Assembly: GCA_023388495.1 (NCBI GenBank)
Contig: JAEWGC010000006.1
Span: forward strand, 77,029-141,028
Reading direction: 5' to 3'
From: Bacillota bacterium
GTDB lineage: Bacteria; Bacillota; Clostridia; Tissierellales; Tissierellaceae
DNA: 64,000 nt
The notes under the pieces are model-generated. The model was given only the letters and a program-made list of their open reading frames with translations. It was not told where the DNA came from and ran no database searches. The position numbers were made by a program, and so were the translations under genes. Positions 6,947 to 15,895 of the stretch are shown piece by piece. Each line of letters begins with the position of its first letter. The stretch's first letter is position 1.

Positions 6947-9004
6947 ATGTCAATAAGCATTGAGCAAGCAGAAAAATTTAAAAACAAGGTTGCTGTAGTA
7001 TGCTGTAGAACAGAGGCAGGTACAATAATATCAGCAGACCATCTTGAAGATCCAGGAATATTTCCTGATCTTGAAGATTCAGGACTACTTTCAATACCAA
7101 AAAACTGTGCAAAGATAGGTCAAGTTATTGGAGCTAAGATTTTAAAAACTATTGATTCATTAACTCCTATAACACCTGATATGTTAGAGGGAATTAAGGA
7201 AATGGATTTATCTAATGAAGATTTAGAACTTCCAGATTCAGAAAAAAAGGCAGTTCTAAGAAATAATATGAAAGCTGGAGATATGATAAAGATAGATGAT
7301 TTAGAAAATCCAATGAACTTTGAGAAGCTTGAAGATTCACTTCTCATTAAACTTAGTGATGGAGTGTTAACTCGAGGAGAGGTAATCGGAGCAAAGCTTA
7401 ATCAAGATGTACCAGCTCTTACACCAATAAAAGCACATATGCTAGAAGGATTTGATTCAAAAGTAGAGAAAGAAGAAATATTATCCTCTGCAATGACCAG
7501 TTCAGTACAAGGTGGAGTATTGAAAATAAAAATTGCTGAAGGAAAAGGAATAGATATTGAAGTACCTTTAGGAGGCTTTGTACCGGCACAAGTTGTACCA
7601 GCAAAGGTGGAGAGTTCTCCAGAAATAACCAAAAAAGTACCAGCTAAAGAAGTTAGAAAGCTTGTTAAGAAGCATTTCCAAATAAATGAAGTAAAATTTG
7701 GGGAAGAAACAAAGATAGAAGGAACAACCCTTTATATTAGAGAAAATATCGAGGAAGATGCAATTAAGGTAGATGAATTAGTTAAGAAAATAAAAGTTGA
7801 GATAATCACTCCTGACAAATATAATCAGTATTCAGAAACCATAATGGATGTTCAGCCTATAGCTACAAAGGAAGAAGGAAGTAAATTAGGCGGAGGAGTA
7901 ACCAGAGTGCTTGACGGGGTAATTGTAATGGTAACTGGTACTGATGAGAATGGAGTTCAAATCGGTGAATTTGGCTCTTCAGAGGGTATACTTGAAGAGA
8001 ACATAATGTGGGGAAGACCTGGTGCTCCTGATAAGGGAGAAATATTTATAAATACCCAAGTGACTATAAAAGAACATACTAATATGGAAAGACCAGGACC
8101 TCTTGCAGCTCATAAAGCTACAGATTTTATTACACAAGAGATTAGAGAAGCTTTAAAGAAATTAGATGATTCTTTAGTGGTTTCAGAAGAAGAATTTGTT
8201 CAATTAAGAAGACCGGGAAAGAAGAAAATCGTAATAGTTAAGGAAATAATGGGGCAAGGGGCTATGCATGATAATTTAATACTTCCTATGGAGCCTGTTG
8301 GTATATTAGGAGCAAAACCAAATGTTGATCTTGGAAACGTTCCAATAGTTTGTTCGCCATTAGAAATATTAGATGGAGCTATACATGCACTTACCTGTAT
8401 AGGGCCTGCCACTAAGGAGTGTTCAAGACATTACTGGAGGGAACCTCTTGTAATAGAAGCACTTAGAGATGAAGAGGTAGATTTATGTGGCGTTGTGTTA
8501 GTAGGTAGTCCTCAAATCAACTCTGAGAAATTCTATGTATCTGAAAGAGTTGGAATGACTGTTGAGGCTATGGATGTGGATGGAGCAGTAGTTACTACAG
8601 AAGGCTTTGGTAATAACCATATTGATTTTGCCAGCCATATAGAGCAAATAGGTATGAGAGGAATTTCAGTTATTGGTGCATCCTTCTGTGCAGTACAGGG
8701 AGCATTAGTAGTTGGAAATCAATATATGACTCATATGGTAGACCTTAATAAAACAGAAGCTGGAATTGAAAACGAAATTCTATCATGTAATACTTTAACT
8801 GAAGATGACGGTATAAGAATATTAGCTATGTTAAAAGCTGCGATGGCTGGAGAAGAAGTATTAGCACCTGAAAGAAATTGGAATCCAGATATAAAGGAAA
8901 ACAATTTACAGTTAATCGAAAAAGCTATAGAAAGAAAAGTGCAAAGACAAGATAATGAAACATCACTTCCAATGAGCGAAAAGAGGAAGGAAAAATATAG
9001 TTAG
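6947..9004 (+). CDS. prdA: D-proline reductase proprotein PrdA
   Basis: 685 aa. PrdA is autocleaved at a Cys to give a pyruvoyl-bearing subunit that binds D-proline; PrdB then donates reducing equivalents and 5-aminovalerate is formed. The predicted cleavage Cys is residue 484 in ALTCIGPATKE, leaving a C-terminal chain of about 202 residues, which fits the known ~23 kDa pyruvoyl subunit. The N-terminal 170 residues show an internal duplication: IGQVIGAKI...LTPITPDMLEG near residue 60-80 recurs as RGEVIGAKL...LTPIKAHMLEG near 145-165. AAGGAGGG precedes the ATG. Confidence 0.95.
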   Translation: MSISIEQAEKFKNKVAVVCCRTEAGTIISADHLEDPGIFPDLEDSGLLSIPKNCAKIGQVIGAKILKTIDSLTPITPDMLEGIKEMDLSNEDLELPDSEKKAVLRNNMKAGDMIKIDDLENPMNFEKLEDSLLIKLSDGVLTRGEVIGAKLNQDVPALTPIKAHMLEGFDSKVEKEEILSSAMTSSVQGGVLKIKIAEGKGIDIEVPLGGFVPAQVVPAKVESSPEITKKVPAKEVRKLVKKHFQINEVKFGEETKIEGTTLYIRENIEEDAIKVDELVKKIKVEIITPDKYNQYSETIMDVQPIATKEEGSKLGGGVTRVLDGVIVMVTGTDENGVQIGEFGSSEGILEENIMWGRPGAPDKGEIFINTQVTIKEHTNMERPGPLAAHKATDFITQEIREALKKLDDSLVVSEEEFVQLRRPGKKKIVIVKEIMGQGAMHDNLILPMEPVGILGAKPNVDLGNVPIVCSPLEILDGAIHALTCIGPATKECSRHYWREPLVIEALRDEEVDLCGVVLVGSPQINSEKFYVSERVGMTVEAMDVDGAVVTTEGFGNNHIDFASHIEQIGMRGISVIGASFCAVQGALVVGNQYMTHMVDLNKTEAGIENEILSCNTLTEDDGIRILAMLKAAMAGEEVLAPERNWNPDIKENNLQLIEKAIERKVQRQDNETSLPMSEKRKEKYS

Positions 9005-9019
9005 AATTAAGGTGTATAT

Positions 9020-9268
9020 ATGAAATATATAGATGGAGTAAGATACTTAGAAGGCATTATTGTGGAGGTAAGCGATGGTGCTGTAAGCATAGATTTTAAG
9101 GGAAGAATGGGATTTTTGAAAATTCCAATGAGAATGCTAATAACAGACTATCCCCTAGAGGTAGGGCAAGAAGTTGGACTTAATATGAGTTATGTAGAAG
9201 TTTTAAGTCCGATGCCCAATGATAAATATGTTAGCAATTTAGATAAAAAAAGAAATGAGGAGGTATAA
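9020..9268 (+). CDS. Small proline-reductase-cluster protein
   Basis: 82 aa, soluble, rich in beta-strand-like segments (GVRYLEGIIVEVSDGAVSID) and without Cys. Small proteins of this kind sit between prdA and prdB in several clostridial clusters, I believe the CBO2463/CBO2479 domain group; function unknown. Its TAA overlaps the prdB start (TAATG), so translation of the two is probably coupled. That, and its place inside the operon, argue for a real gene that assists the reductase. Confidence 0.75.
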   Translation: MKYIDGVRYLEGIIVEVSDGAVSIDFKGRMGFLKIPMRMLITDYPLEVGQEVGLNMSYVEVLSPMPNDKYVSNLDKKRNEEV

Positions 9269-9996
9269 TGATGAGCATGACAGTAGTAAAAGGATTGCAA
9301 TCTGAAATATTTGTACCAATTACACCACCTCCAGTATGGACTCCTGTAACTAAGGAATTGAAGGATATGGTTGTAGCTTTAGTTACAGCAGCTGGTGTTC
9401 ATGAAAAAAGCGATAAAAGATTTAACCTTGCAGGAGATTTTTCCTTTAGAAAGGTTAAGGATACAACTCCATCTAGTGAATTGATGGTATCCCATGGTGG
9501 ATACGATAATGGAGATGTTAATAAGGATATAAATTGTATGTTCCCTATAGATAGAATACATGAACTTGCAAGGGATGGTTTTATAAAATCTGTTGCTCCA
9601 GTTCATGTAGGATTTATGGGAGGAGGAGGAAATCAGGAAAAGTTTAAAAATGAAACTGGCCCTGAAATTGCAAGGATATTAAAAGAAGAAGGAGTAGATG
9701 CAGTACTTATGACTGCTGGATGAGGTACTTGCCACCGCTCTGCCGTGATTGTGCAGAGAGCGATTGAGGAAGTAGGTATACCAACTATAATAATAGCTGC
9801 TCTTCCTCCTGTAGTAAGGCAAAGTGGTACTCCTAGAGCAGTTGCTCCATTAGTACCTATGGGTGCAAATGCAGGAGCTCCTAACAATGTAGAAATGCAG
9901 TACAATATTTGTAGAGACTCCTTACAAAAGTTAGTAGAGATTGATACAGCTGGTAAGATAGTTCCACTTCCATATGAGTATATTGCAAAGGTTTAA
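9268..9996 (+). CDS. prdB: D-proline reductase selenocysteine subunit PrdB (UGA read as Sec)
   Basis: 242 aa when the UGA at 9721-9723 is read as selenocysteine 152. The motif is MTAG-Sec-GTCHRS, the catalytic Sec-x-x-Cys known for PrdB. The frame continues without a break to TAA at 9996, and a SECIS hairpin follows the UGA at 9738-9758. The Sec attacks proline bound to the PrdA pyruvoyl group. An ordinary ORF caller would split this gene into 151 aa and 83 aa pieces. It is translationally coupled to the small upstream gene and followed 12 nt later by prdF. Confidence 0.96.
9721..9758 (+). other. UGA-Sec codon and SECIS hairpin of prdB
   Basis: UGA 9721-9723. The stem CTCTGC (9738-9743) pairs with GCAGAG (9753-9758) around a 9-nt loop CGTGATTGT. 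Distance and shape fit a bacterial SelB-binding hairpin. Confidence 0.85.
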
Positions 9997-10008
9997 AGGG
10001 GGTAAGTG

Positions 10009-11016
10009 ATGAATTTTTCTAAGAGTTTACATGCTATTGATTCCCACACAATGGGAGAACCAAATAGAACTATAATAGGTGGATTACCTGCTATACCTGG
10101 AAAGACTATGGCAGAGAAAAAAGAGTACTTAGAAAATCATTTGGATTATATAAGAACAGGTGTAATGCATGAACCAAGAGGGCATAATGATATGTTCGGC
10201 TCTATAATCACTTCTCCTACTTTACCAGAGGCAGACCTAGGTATAATCTTTATGGATGGTGGAGGATATTTAAATATGTGTGGTCATGGTACTATAGGTG
10301 CAGCTACCATTGCAGTAGAAACTGGAATGGTGGAAGTCACTGAACCAACTACAGATATAATATTGGAAGCTCCTGCTGGACTAGTTAAAGCAAAGGTAAA
10401 AGTGGAAAAGGGAAAGGCTAAAGAAGTTTCTGTAATCAATGTTCCTTCATTTTTATATAAAAAGGATATTCAAGTAGATGTACCTGATATTGGAAAAGTC
10501 ACCTTTGATATTTCCTTTGGTGGTAGTTTCTTCGCTATAGTAAAGGATAGTGAATTGAAGGTTGATATTGATCCAAAGAATACTAATATAATAATTGAAA
10601 GAGCTATGAAGTTAAGGGAAATAATAAATAAAGAAATTAAAGTACAGCATCCAATACAATCCCATATAAAGACAGTTGATTTAGTAGAAGTTTATGGAGA
10701 GTCCAAGAGTGACGATGCAGATTATCAGAATGTAGTAATATTTGGTTCAGGACAAGCTGATAGATCACCTTGTGGAACTGGTACAAGTGCCAAGATGGCA
10801 ACCTTATATGCTAAAGGGGAATTAGGTATTAATGAACTCTTTACATATGAAAGTATAATTAATACTAAATTCACTGGAAGAATCTTAGAAGAAACTACAG
10901 TTGGTGAGTTTAAAGCTGTTGTGCCTGAAATAACAGGCTCTGCCTTTATAACAGGGTTTAATCATTTAGTAATAGATGAAGAAGACCCAGTAAAATATGG
11001 ATTTCTTTTAAAATAA
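10009..11016 (+). CDS. prdF: Proline racemase PrdF
   Basis: 335 aa, PLP-independent racemase that turns L-proline into D-proline, the substrate of PrdAB. Both catalytic Cys are present, in NMCGHGTIGAA and SPCGTGTSAKMA; having two Cys points to racemase rather than a dehydratase. DSHTMGEPNR near the N-terminus is typical of the family. ATG 10009 is preferred to GTG 10006 because AAAGGGGG lies 6-7 nt before it. Last gene of the operon. prdD and prdE, present in other clusters, are absent here. Confidence 0.95.
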   Translation: MNFSKSLHAIDSHTMGEPNRTIIGGLPAIPGKTMAEKKEYLENHLDYIRTGVMHEPRGHNDMFGSIITSPTLPEADLGIIFMDGGGYLNMCGHGTIGAATIAVETGMVEVTEPTTDIILEAPAGLVKAKVKVEKGKAKEVSVINVPSFLYKKDIQVDVPDIGKVTFDISFGGSFFAIVKDSELKVDIDPKNTNIIIERAMKLREIINKEIKVQHPIQSHIKTVDLVEVYGESKSDDADYQNVVIFGSGQADRSPCGTGTSAKMATLYAKGELGINELFTYESIINTKFTGRILEETTVGEFKAVVPEITGSAFITGFNHLVIDEEDPVKYGFLLK

Positions 11017-11023
11017 ATATAAT

Positions 11024-11065
11024 AAAATACTACCCTATAATAATTAAATTATAGGGTAGTATTTT
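11024..11065. terminator. Bidirectional terminator after prdF
   Basis: 18-bp perfect stem, 6-nt loop AATTAA, T-run on the plus strand. The stop codon of the converging PHP gene lies inside it. Confidence 0.88.
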
Positions 11066-11744
11066 GTTTATGCTGTAAGCCTACAATTTTTTCTGTTTGG
11101 ATTAACTCTTTATAAGTATAATCAAAACTATTAAACTGTCCATCTTTTCTCATTACAGGATGAAAGTTTTTAGATTTAATAGCTTCTATAAAATCTTTGT
11201 CATCTCTTATGGTATCATAAAATTTGGTTGCATATTTACCGATTTTATCAATTACATGCGCATCACTAGCGCCTAAAGATGGCAAGCCCAATTCAGTAGC
11301 CGTGGCATAAGCATATAGATTATGGTAAGAGTAAGTACTCCCATTAAAGGATTCAACACCATCTAATATATGGGCTACTTCATGAAGGTGATTTCCTAAT
11401 CCTCTATTGTTATTCCTAAAAGGATGGGCAGCAATGGCTACTCCTTTATGTTTTTTCACTAAATTAAGAAGTTCTATAGCATGTATCTTTTCTTTAGGAA
11501 TATCCTCTAAGCCAAAAACTAGAATATCTCCTTGATGAGTTAGAACCTCAGCACCGACTATCACTAATACTCCGTTAACTTTAGTATAATTACCTATTTC
11601 ATTTTTCAAACTATTATTATCATGGTTTGTTATACATATACCATCTAATCCAAGGAGTTTTGCTGTATCAATTGTTTCTCTCAAATCAATAAAACTATCT
11701 GAAGAGTACCTTTTTTCATGTATATGAGTATCTATTATCATCAT
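11049..11744 (-). CDS. PHP-domain metal-dependent phosphoesterase
   Basis: 231 aa. PHP metal-binding motifs appear in order: DTHIHEKRYS, GLDGICITNHDN, VGAEVLTHQGD, AAHPFR and GASDAHV. Stand-alone PHP proteins of this size hydrolyse phosphoesters such as nucleoside bisphosphates or histidinol phosphate; the substrate here is unknown. ATG 11744 has ATGGAGG upstream. It is a single gene converging on the prd operon. Confidence 0.88.
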   Translation of the reverse strand: MMIIDTHIHEKRYSSDSFIDLRETIDTAKLLGLDGICITNHDNNSLKNEIGNYTKVNGVLVIVGAEVLTHQGDILVFGLEDIPKEKIHAIELLNLVKKHKGVAIAAHPFRNNNRGLGNHLHEVAHILDGVESFNGSTYSYHNLYAYATATELGLPSLGASDAHVIDKIGKYATKFYDTIRDDKDFIEAIKSKNFHPVMRKDGQFNSFDYTYKELIQTEKIVGLQHKQNTTL

Positions 11745-11859
11745 TTTGCCTCCATTTTGTTGTTACTTAAATAATAACATATAAGTCGATTATGTTAATC
11801 TAACATTAATAAATCTTATACTAAAATCAGTATGATTAATAATATCTATAAAGATTGAC

Positions 11860-11873
11860 TTTGAAATTTCAAA
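11860..11873. promoter_or_regulatory. Palindrome in the ABC-importer promoter region
   Basis: TTTGAAATTTCAAA is a perfect 14-bp inverted repeat next to a TTGACT -35-like box (11855-11860), about 70 nt before the substrate-binding protein gene. It may be an operator; its regulator is unknown. Confidence 0.35.
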
Positions 11874-11936
11874 ATATTACCATGAAAGGTGGAGTATGAG
11901 AATAATAAATAAAGTGATTATAAAGGAGTATGAGGT

Positions 11937-13031
11937 ATGAAAAGAAAAGGTTTAATATTTGTATCTTTATTATTGTTATTAACAATAGTTTTTACTGCTT
12001 GTGGACAGGCTGCTGACAAAAGTCAAGATGTAACAGAGCCAGGAACAATAGAAGAAGTAGATAAGGATGTAGTAGAAAAAGAGGAAGAGAAACTTGATTT
12101 CCAAGGAAGACAAATGAATGTAGTAACTACATCTGAGAAATATGCAGAACTATTTGATGCCTTTGCCAAAGAAGTAAATGCAAAAGTAGACTTCTTATCT
12201 ATGTCTAGCGGAGAAGTAATATCTAGAATAGAAGCAGAAGGTGGAAAACCAATGGCAGACCTTTGGTTTGGTGGTGGAATTGATGCATTTATGGCAGCAA
12301 AGGATTCTGGATTATTAGAATCTTATATTCCAAAAGAGGCAGATAAGGTAGGTAGTGAATTTAGAGACTCAGAGGGATATTGGATATCAAAGGGATTAAC
12401 AGTAGTTGGATTCTTAGTTAATGAAGAATTATTGAAAGAAAAAGGATTAGAAGTTCCTACAACTTGGAAGGAATTAGCAGACCCAAAATATAAAGATGAG
12501 ATAATAATGGCGAATCCAGCTATCTCAGGAACAAATTATGGAGCAGTAAAAGGAATATTAGATATGTATGGTGAAGAAGAAGGCTGGGCATATTTAGAAA
12601 AATTAAATGAAAATATTCCATTCTATGGCAAAAGAGGTAAAGACCCAGAAGAAAAAACTGTAGCAGGAGAGTTTGCTATAGGAATAATACCAGCAGACAA
12701 ATCATCTTTTGAAGCAGGAGAGAAGAATAATTTAACAGTTATATATCCAGAAGACGGTATACCTTGGGTACCAGAAGGAGTAGCAATATTTAAAAATGGT
12801 GATGGAGCAGATATAGCAAAGGCTTTTATAGATTTTATGCTAAGAGATGAGAATCAAGAAAGATTAGCAGAACTTGATGGTAAAGACGGGGCACAAATGA
12901 TTAAAATTGGCATCGGTGGTTATGATTTAGGTCTACCAGAAGATAAACTAATAGACCAAGATATCTCAACTTTTGGAACTATGAGAGAAGAGATACTAAA
13001 AAGATGGGAAAAATTAACAATAGGGAAATAG
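11937..13031 (+). CDS. ABC importer substrate-binding lipoprotein, FbpA/ferric type
   Basis: 364 aa. A lipoprotein signal ends in the lipobox TACG (Cys near residue 22) and is followed by an acidic linker. The mature part is a type II periplasmic-binding fold (ADLWFGGGIDAF, TTWKELADPKYKDEIIMANPA, PWVPEGVAI, FIDFMLRDENQ) as in Fe(III), aminoethylphosphonate and phosphoglycerate binders. The adjacent fused permease and ATPase complete an FbpABC-type importer. Ligand not determinable; iron, an anionic organic phosphate or another small anion is possible. Confidence 0.88.
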   Translation: MKRKGLIFVSLLLLLTIVFTACGQAADKSQDVTEPGTIEEVDKDVVEKEEEKLDFQGRQMNVVTTSEKYAELFDAFAKEVNAKVDFLSMSSGEVISRIEAEGGKPMADLWFGGGIDAFMAAKDSGLLESYIPKEADKVGSEFRDSEGYWISKGLTVVGFLVNEELLKEKGLEVPTTWKELADPKYKDEIIMANPAISGTNYGAVKGILDMYGEEEGWAYLEKLNENIPFYGKRGKDPEEKTVAGEFAIGIIPADKSSFEAGEKNNLTVIYPEDGIPWVPEGVAIFKNGDGADIAKAFIDFMLRDENQERLAELDGKDGAQMIKIGIGGYDLGLPEDKLIDQDISTFGTMREEILKRWEKLTIGK

Positions 13032-13119
13032 ATATCGGGTGAAATGGTCAACCATTTCACCTTTCCATTTTTAAAAATAATCTATATAATTAGATTATAA
13101 TATTTGAAAGGAAAAGAAT

Positions 13120-14754
13120 ATGAGAAAAAAATTTTTAGATTCATTAGATAAAATATTAATGATAACAATAATATTATCTGTACTAATTTTTATACTATAT
13201 CCCTTCATTTCAGTATTTATAACTTCTTTAATGGAAAATGGAAGAATTGATTTATCATATTTTTCATTTGTGAAGAAGGAAGCTTATTTAATAAAGAACT
13301 CAATAACTACTGGAATATACAGTACAATTTTAAGTACGCTTTTTTCCATAATGATTGCAGTATATTTTTATATATCTACAGATAGAGTTAAGAAAATAAT
13401 CACTGCAATACTTATGTTAACCATTATTTCTCCTCCCTTCGTTACATCACTTTCTTACATAAGACTTTTTGGAAGAAGAGGATTTATAACTCATGGATTA
13501 TTGGGATTGTCTATATCCCCCTATGGACAGTTGGGAATAGTATTGATGCAGAGTTTAGGTTTTACTTCTATGAATTCAATACTTCTTACGGGATATTTGA
13601 AGCAATTAGACAAGACTCTTATAGAATCAGCTCGTTCATTAGGAGCTAAGACTACAGATATTATAAAGGATATTATACTACCTCTTATGAAGCCATCAAT
13701 AACTGTGGTTATGCTACTATCCTTTATAAGGTCATTGGCTGATTTTTCAACTCCAAGGATAATAGGAGGGGCTTTTAATGTATTGGCAACAGAGGCTTAT
13801 CTATCTATAATAGCAAAGGGAGATATAAGAAGAGCAGCCACTATTTCCGTCATATTATTTATTCCTGCAATTATAGTCTTCATATTATACATGACAAAGT
13901 TTCAATCATTAGCCATGAGCCAACACGGAACAAGTTCAGGTGAGGGAGTAAGTATAAAAAGAGAAGGTTATTTATACAATTTTATGAAAATAGGAGCAAT
14001 ATTTTTCTTGATTTGGATTTTACTGCAATATGCATCTATTATAATGTCAGCTTTTACAGATACTTATCGTGGGAAAATGTATTTTACGCTAAATCATTTT
14101 AAGGAAAGTAAGATAAGTGTACTAAATACATTTCCAAGAACAATATTTGTATCATTAATAGCTGGAATGGCAAGTTCGGTTATTGGACTTCTATTACAAT
14201 ACTATGGATTTATAAGAAATTATAAGTTGGCTAAGATAACGGATTTTATAGCAACAATGCCATATATAGTACCGGGAACATTCTTTGGGATTGGGTATAT
14301 ATTGGCTTTTAATAGACCACCATTAGAATTAACAGGAACCCTTTTAATAGTAATCTTAAATGTTACTTTCAGGCAACTGCCTTTTGCTTCAAAAGTAGGA
14401 TATTCTACATTAACTCAGATAAACAGAGATACAATAAACTCTGTAAAAGATTTAGGCGGACATGACTGTTATGTAATAAAAGACATTATCCTTCCATTGA
14501 GCAAATCTGGTTTATATATTTCATTTGTAAATGGATTTACTTCAACTATGACAACTATTGGCTCAATAATTTTTTTAATATATCCAAAACAAAAACTGGC
14601 TACTATGATAATGTTCGATGTTATAGAATCAGGAAAATATGGGGTTGGTTCAGTGATAGCATTTCTAATTATACTGATATGTCTTATAGTAAATGGATTA
14701 TATTATTTCTTGTTATCAAGAAAGGAGAAGAAACATGTTTCTTACAGTGTCTAA
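13120..14754 (+). CDS. ABC importer permease, fused FbpB type
   Basis: 544 aa with about 12 hydrophobic helices in two homologous halves. Each half carries an EAA loop for ATPase contact (IESARSLGAKTTDIIKDIILP and a second in SVKDLGGHDCYVIKDIILP). This single-chain double permease is typical of FbpB. It follows the binding protein by 88 nt and overlaps the ATPase gene by 20 nt, so the three form one operon. Confidence 0.9.
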   Translation: MRKKFLDSLDKILMITIILSVLIFILYPFISVFITSLMENGRIDLSYFSFVKKEAYLIKNSITTGIYSTILSTLFSIMIAVYFYISTDRVKKIITAILMLTIISPPFVTSLSYIRLFGRRGFITHGLLGLSISPYGQLGIVLMQSLGFTSMNSILLTGYLKQLDKTLIESARSLGAKTTDIIKDIILPLMKPSITVVMLLSFIRSLADFSTPRIIGGAFNVLATEAYLSIIAKGDIRRAATISVILFIPAIIVFILYMTKFQSLAMSQHGTSSGEGVSIKREGYLYNFMKIGAIFFLIWILLQYASIIMSAFTDTYRGKMYFTLNHFKESKISVLNTFPRTIFVSLIAGMASSVIGLLLQYYGFIRNYKLAKITDFIATMPYIVPGTFFGIGYILAFNRPPLELTGTLLIVILNVTFRQLPFASKVGYSTLTQINRDTINSVKDLGGHDCYVIKDIILPLSKSGLYISFVNGFTSTMTTIGSIIFLIYPKQKLATMIMFDVIESGKYGVGSVIAFLIILICLIVNGLYYFLLSRKEKKHVSYSV

Positions 14755-15685
14755 CTTAACTAAAATATATGGAGGTAAAAAGGTAGTAGATAATGTTTCG
14801 TTTGAAGCAGAAAAAGGTAGTATTACTTGTATTCTTGGACCAAGTGGGTCTGGAAAGACTACTATATTAAGATGCTTAGGTGGTTTTGAAAGTCCAGAGT
14901 CAGGAAATGTGATAGTTGACAATAAACAGATATTAAAACTAGGGCCAGAGGAAAGACCTATATCAACAGTATTTCAATCCTATGGATTATTTCCCCATAA
15001 ATCAGTAATAGAAAATACAATTTATGGATTAAAATTTAAAAAGGTCACCAGAAAAGAAGCAATTAAAGAAGGACAAGAGATGCTAGAAATTGTTGGTTTA
15101 AAAGGTTATGACAATAGAAGAATAAATCAACTTTCTGGAGGAGAGCAGCAAAGAGTAGCTTTAGCAAGGTCTTTAGTGGTGAGGCCAAATTTATTATTAT
15201 TAGATGAGCCTTTTTCAAATTTAGATGCTAAACTGAGGTTAGTTATGAGGGAGGAAATTCAGAGAATACAAAAGACATTTAATATAACAACAATCTTTGT
15301 AACCCATGACCAAGAAGATGCTTTTTCAGTAGCAGACCAGATTATTTTGATGAATAAAGGAAGAATAGAACAAATATCTTCTCCTATAGATATATACAAC
15401 TATCCAAAAGGAGAATTTCCATTACAATTTATAGGGCGTTCAAACATAAAAAATGCAAATGGACAAGTTAAGTTTGTAAGACCAGAGGAAATAAAAATAC
15501 ACTATAACCCAAATGAAAATACCATAGAAGGAACAATAAAGAAGAGGATATTTAAAGGAGCTATAGTGGAATACCATATATCAACAAAAAATGATGAGTT
15601 AATAGCTATAGAACTTTCAAAAGACAAAACTTATAATGACGGTGATATAGTTTATTTAGAGTTTGAATATAAAGTGATTATGTAG
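14735..15685 (+). CDS. ABC importer ATPase, FbpC type
   Basis: 316 aa. Walker A GPSGSGKTT, Q-loop STVFQSYGLFPH, signature LSGGEQQRVALARSL, Walker B LLLLDEPFSN and the H-loop FVTHDQEDA are all present, with a C-terminal TOBE-like domain. ATG 14735 follows AAGGAG and lies inside the end of the permease gene; an in-frame ATG 42 nt upstream has no ribosome site. Energises import with the two preceding genes. Confidence 0.93.
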   Translation: MFLTVSNLTKIYGGKKVVDNVSFEAEKGSITCILGPSGSGKTTILRCLGGFESPESGNVIVDNKQILKLGPEERPISTVFQSYGLFPHKSVIENTIYGLKFKKVTRKEAIKEGQEMLEIVGLKGYDNRRINQLSGGEQQRVALARSLVVRPNLLLLDEPFSNLDAKLRLVMREEIQRIQKTFNITTIFVTHDQEDAFSVADQIILMNKGRIEQISSPIDIYNYPKGEFPLQFIGRSNIKNANGQVKFVRPEEIKIHYNPNENTIEGTIKKRIFKGAIVEYHISTKNDELIAIELSKDKTYNDGDIVYLEFEYKVIM

Positions 15686-15766
15686 ATTTAAATATAATTA
15701 CAATATAATGATAATGTTTTGATTTGGTATATACCTAAGGACAAGATTAAGAAAAATTTTTCATAG

Positions 15767-15807
15767 AAAACAGCCTATGCAATTTAATAGTGGCAATAGG
15801 CTGTTTT
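15767..15807 (+). terminator. Terminator of the ABC importer operon
   Basis: Stem AAAACAGCCTAT pairs with its complement across a 17-nt loop, followed by TTTA. Confidence 0.7.
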
Positions 15808-15820
15808 TTATACAAAAATA

Positions 15821-15838
15821 TTCAAACATATGTTTGAA
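15821..15838. promoter_or_regulatory. LexA-like box
   Basis: TTCAAACATATGTTTGAA is a perfect 18-bp palindrome whose core AAACATATGTTT is close to the Gram-positive SOS box GAACATATGTTC. It overlaps the -35 element of the DNA-repair operon downstream, as LexA sites do. Confidence 0.6.
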
Positions 15839-15862
15839 CTTTTGTTCTTTCTATGGTATAAT
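15834..15862 (+). promoter_or_regulatory. Sigma-A promoter of the radical-SAM/DUF4130 operon
   Basis: TTGAAC (15834-15839), 17-nt spacer, TATAAT (15857-15862), 34 nt before the GTG start. Confidence 0.8.
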
Positions 15863-15895
15863 TTACCTAAACTAATCGTCGAAGAGGTGTTAAAA

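Noticed and set aside
9721..9723. UGA in prdB as a frameshift or nonsense mutation
   Set aside because: The frame continues with conserved sequence, the site is the known Sec of PrdB, and a SECIS hairpin follows.
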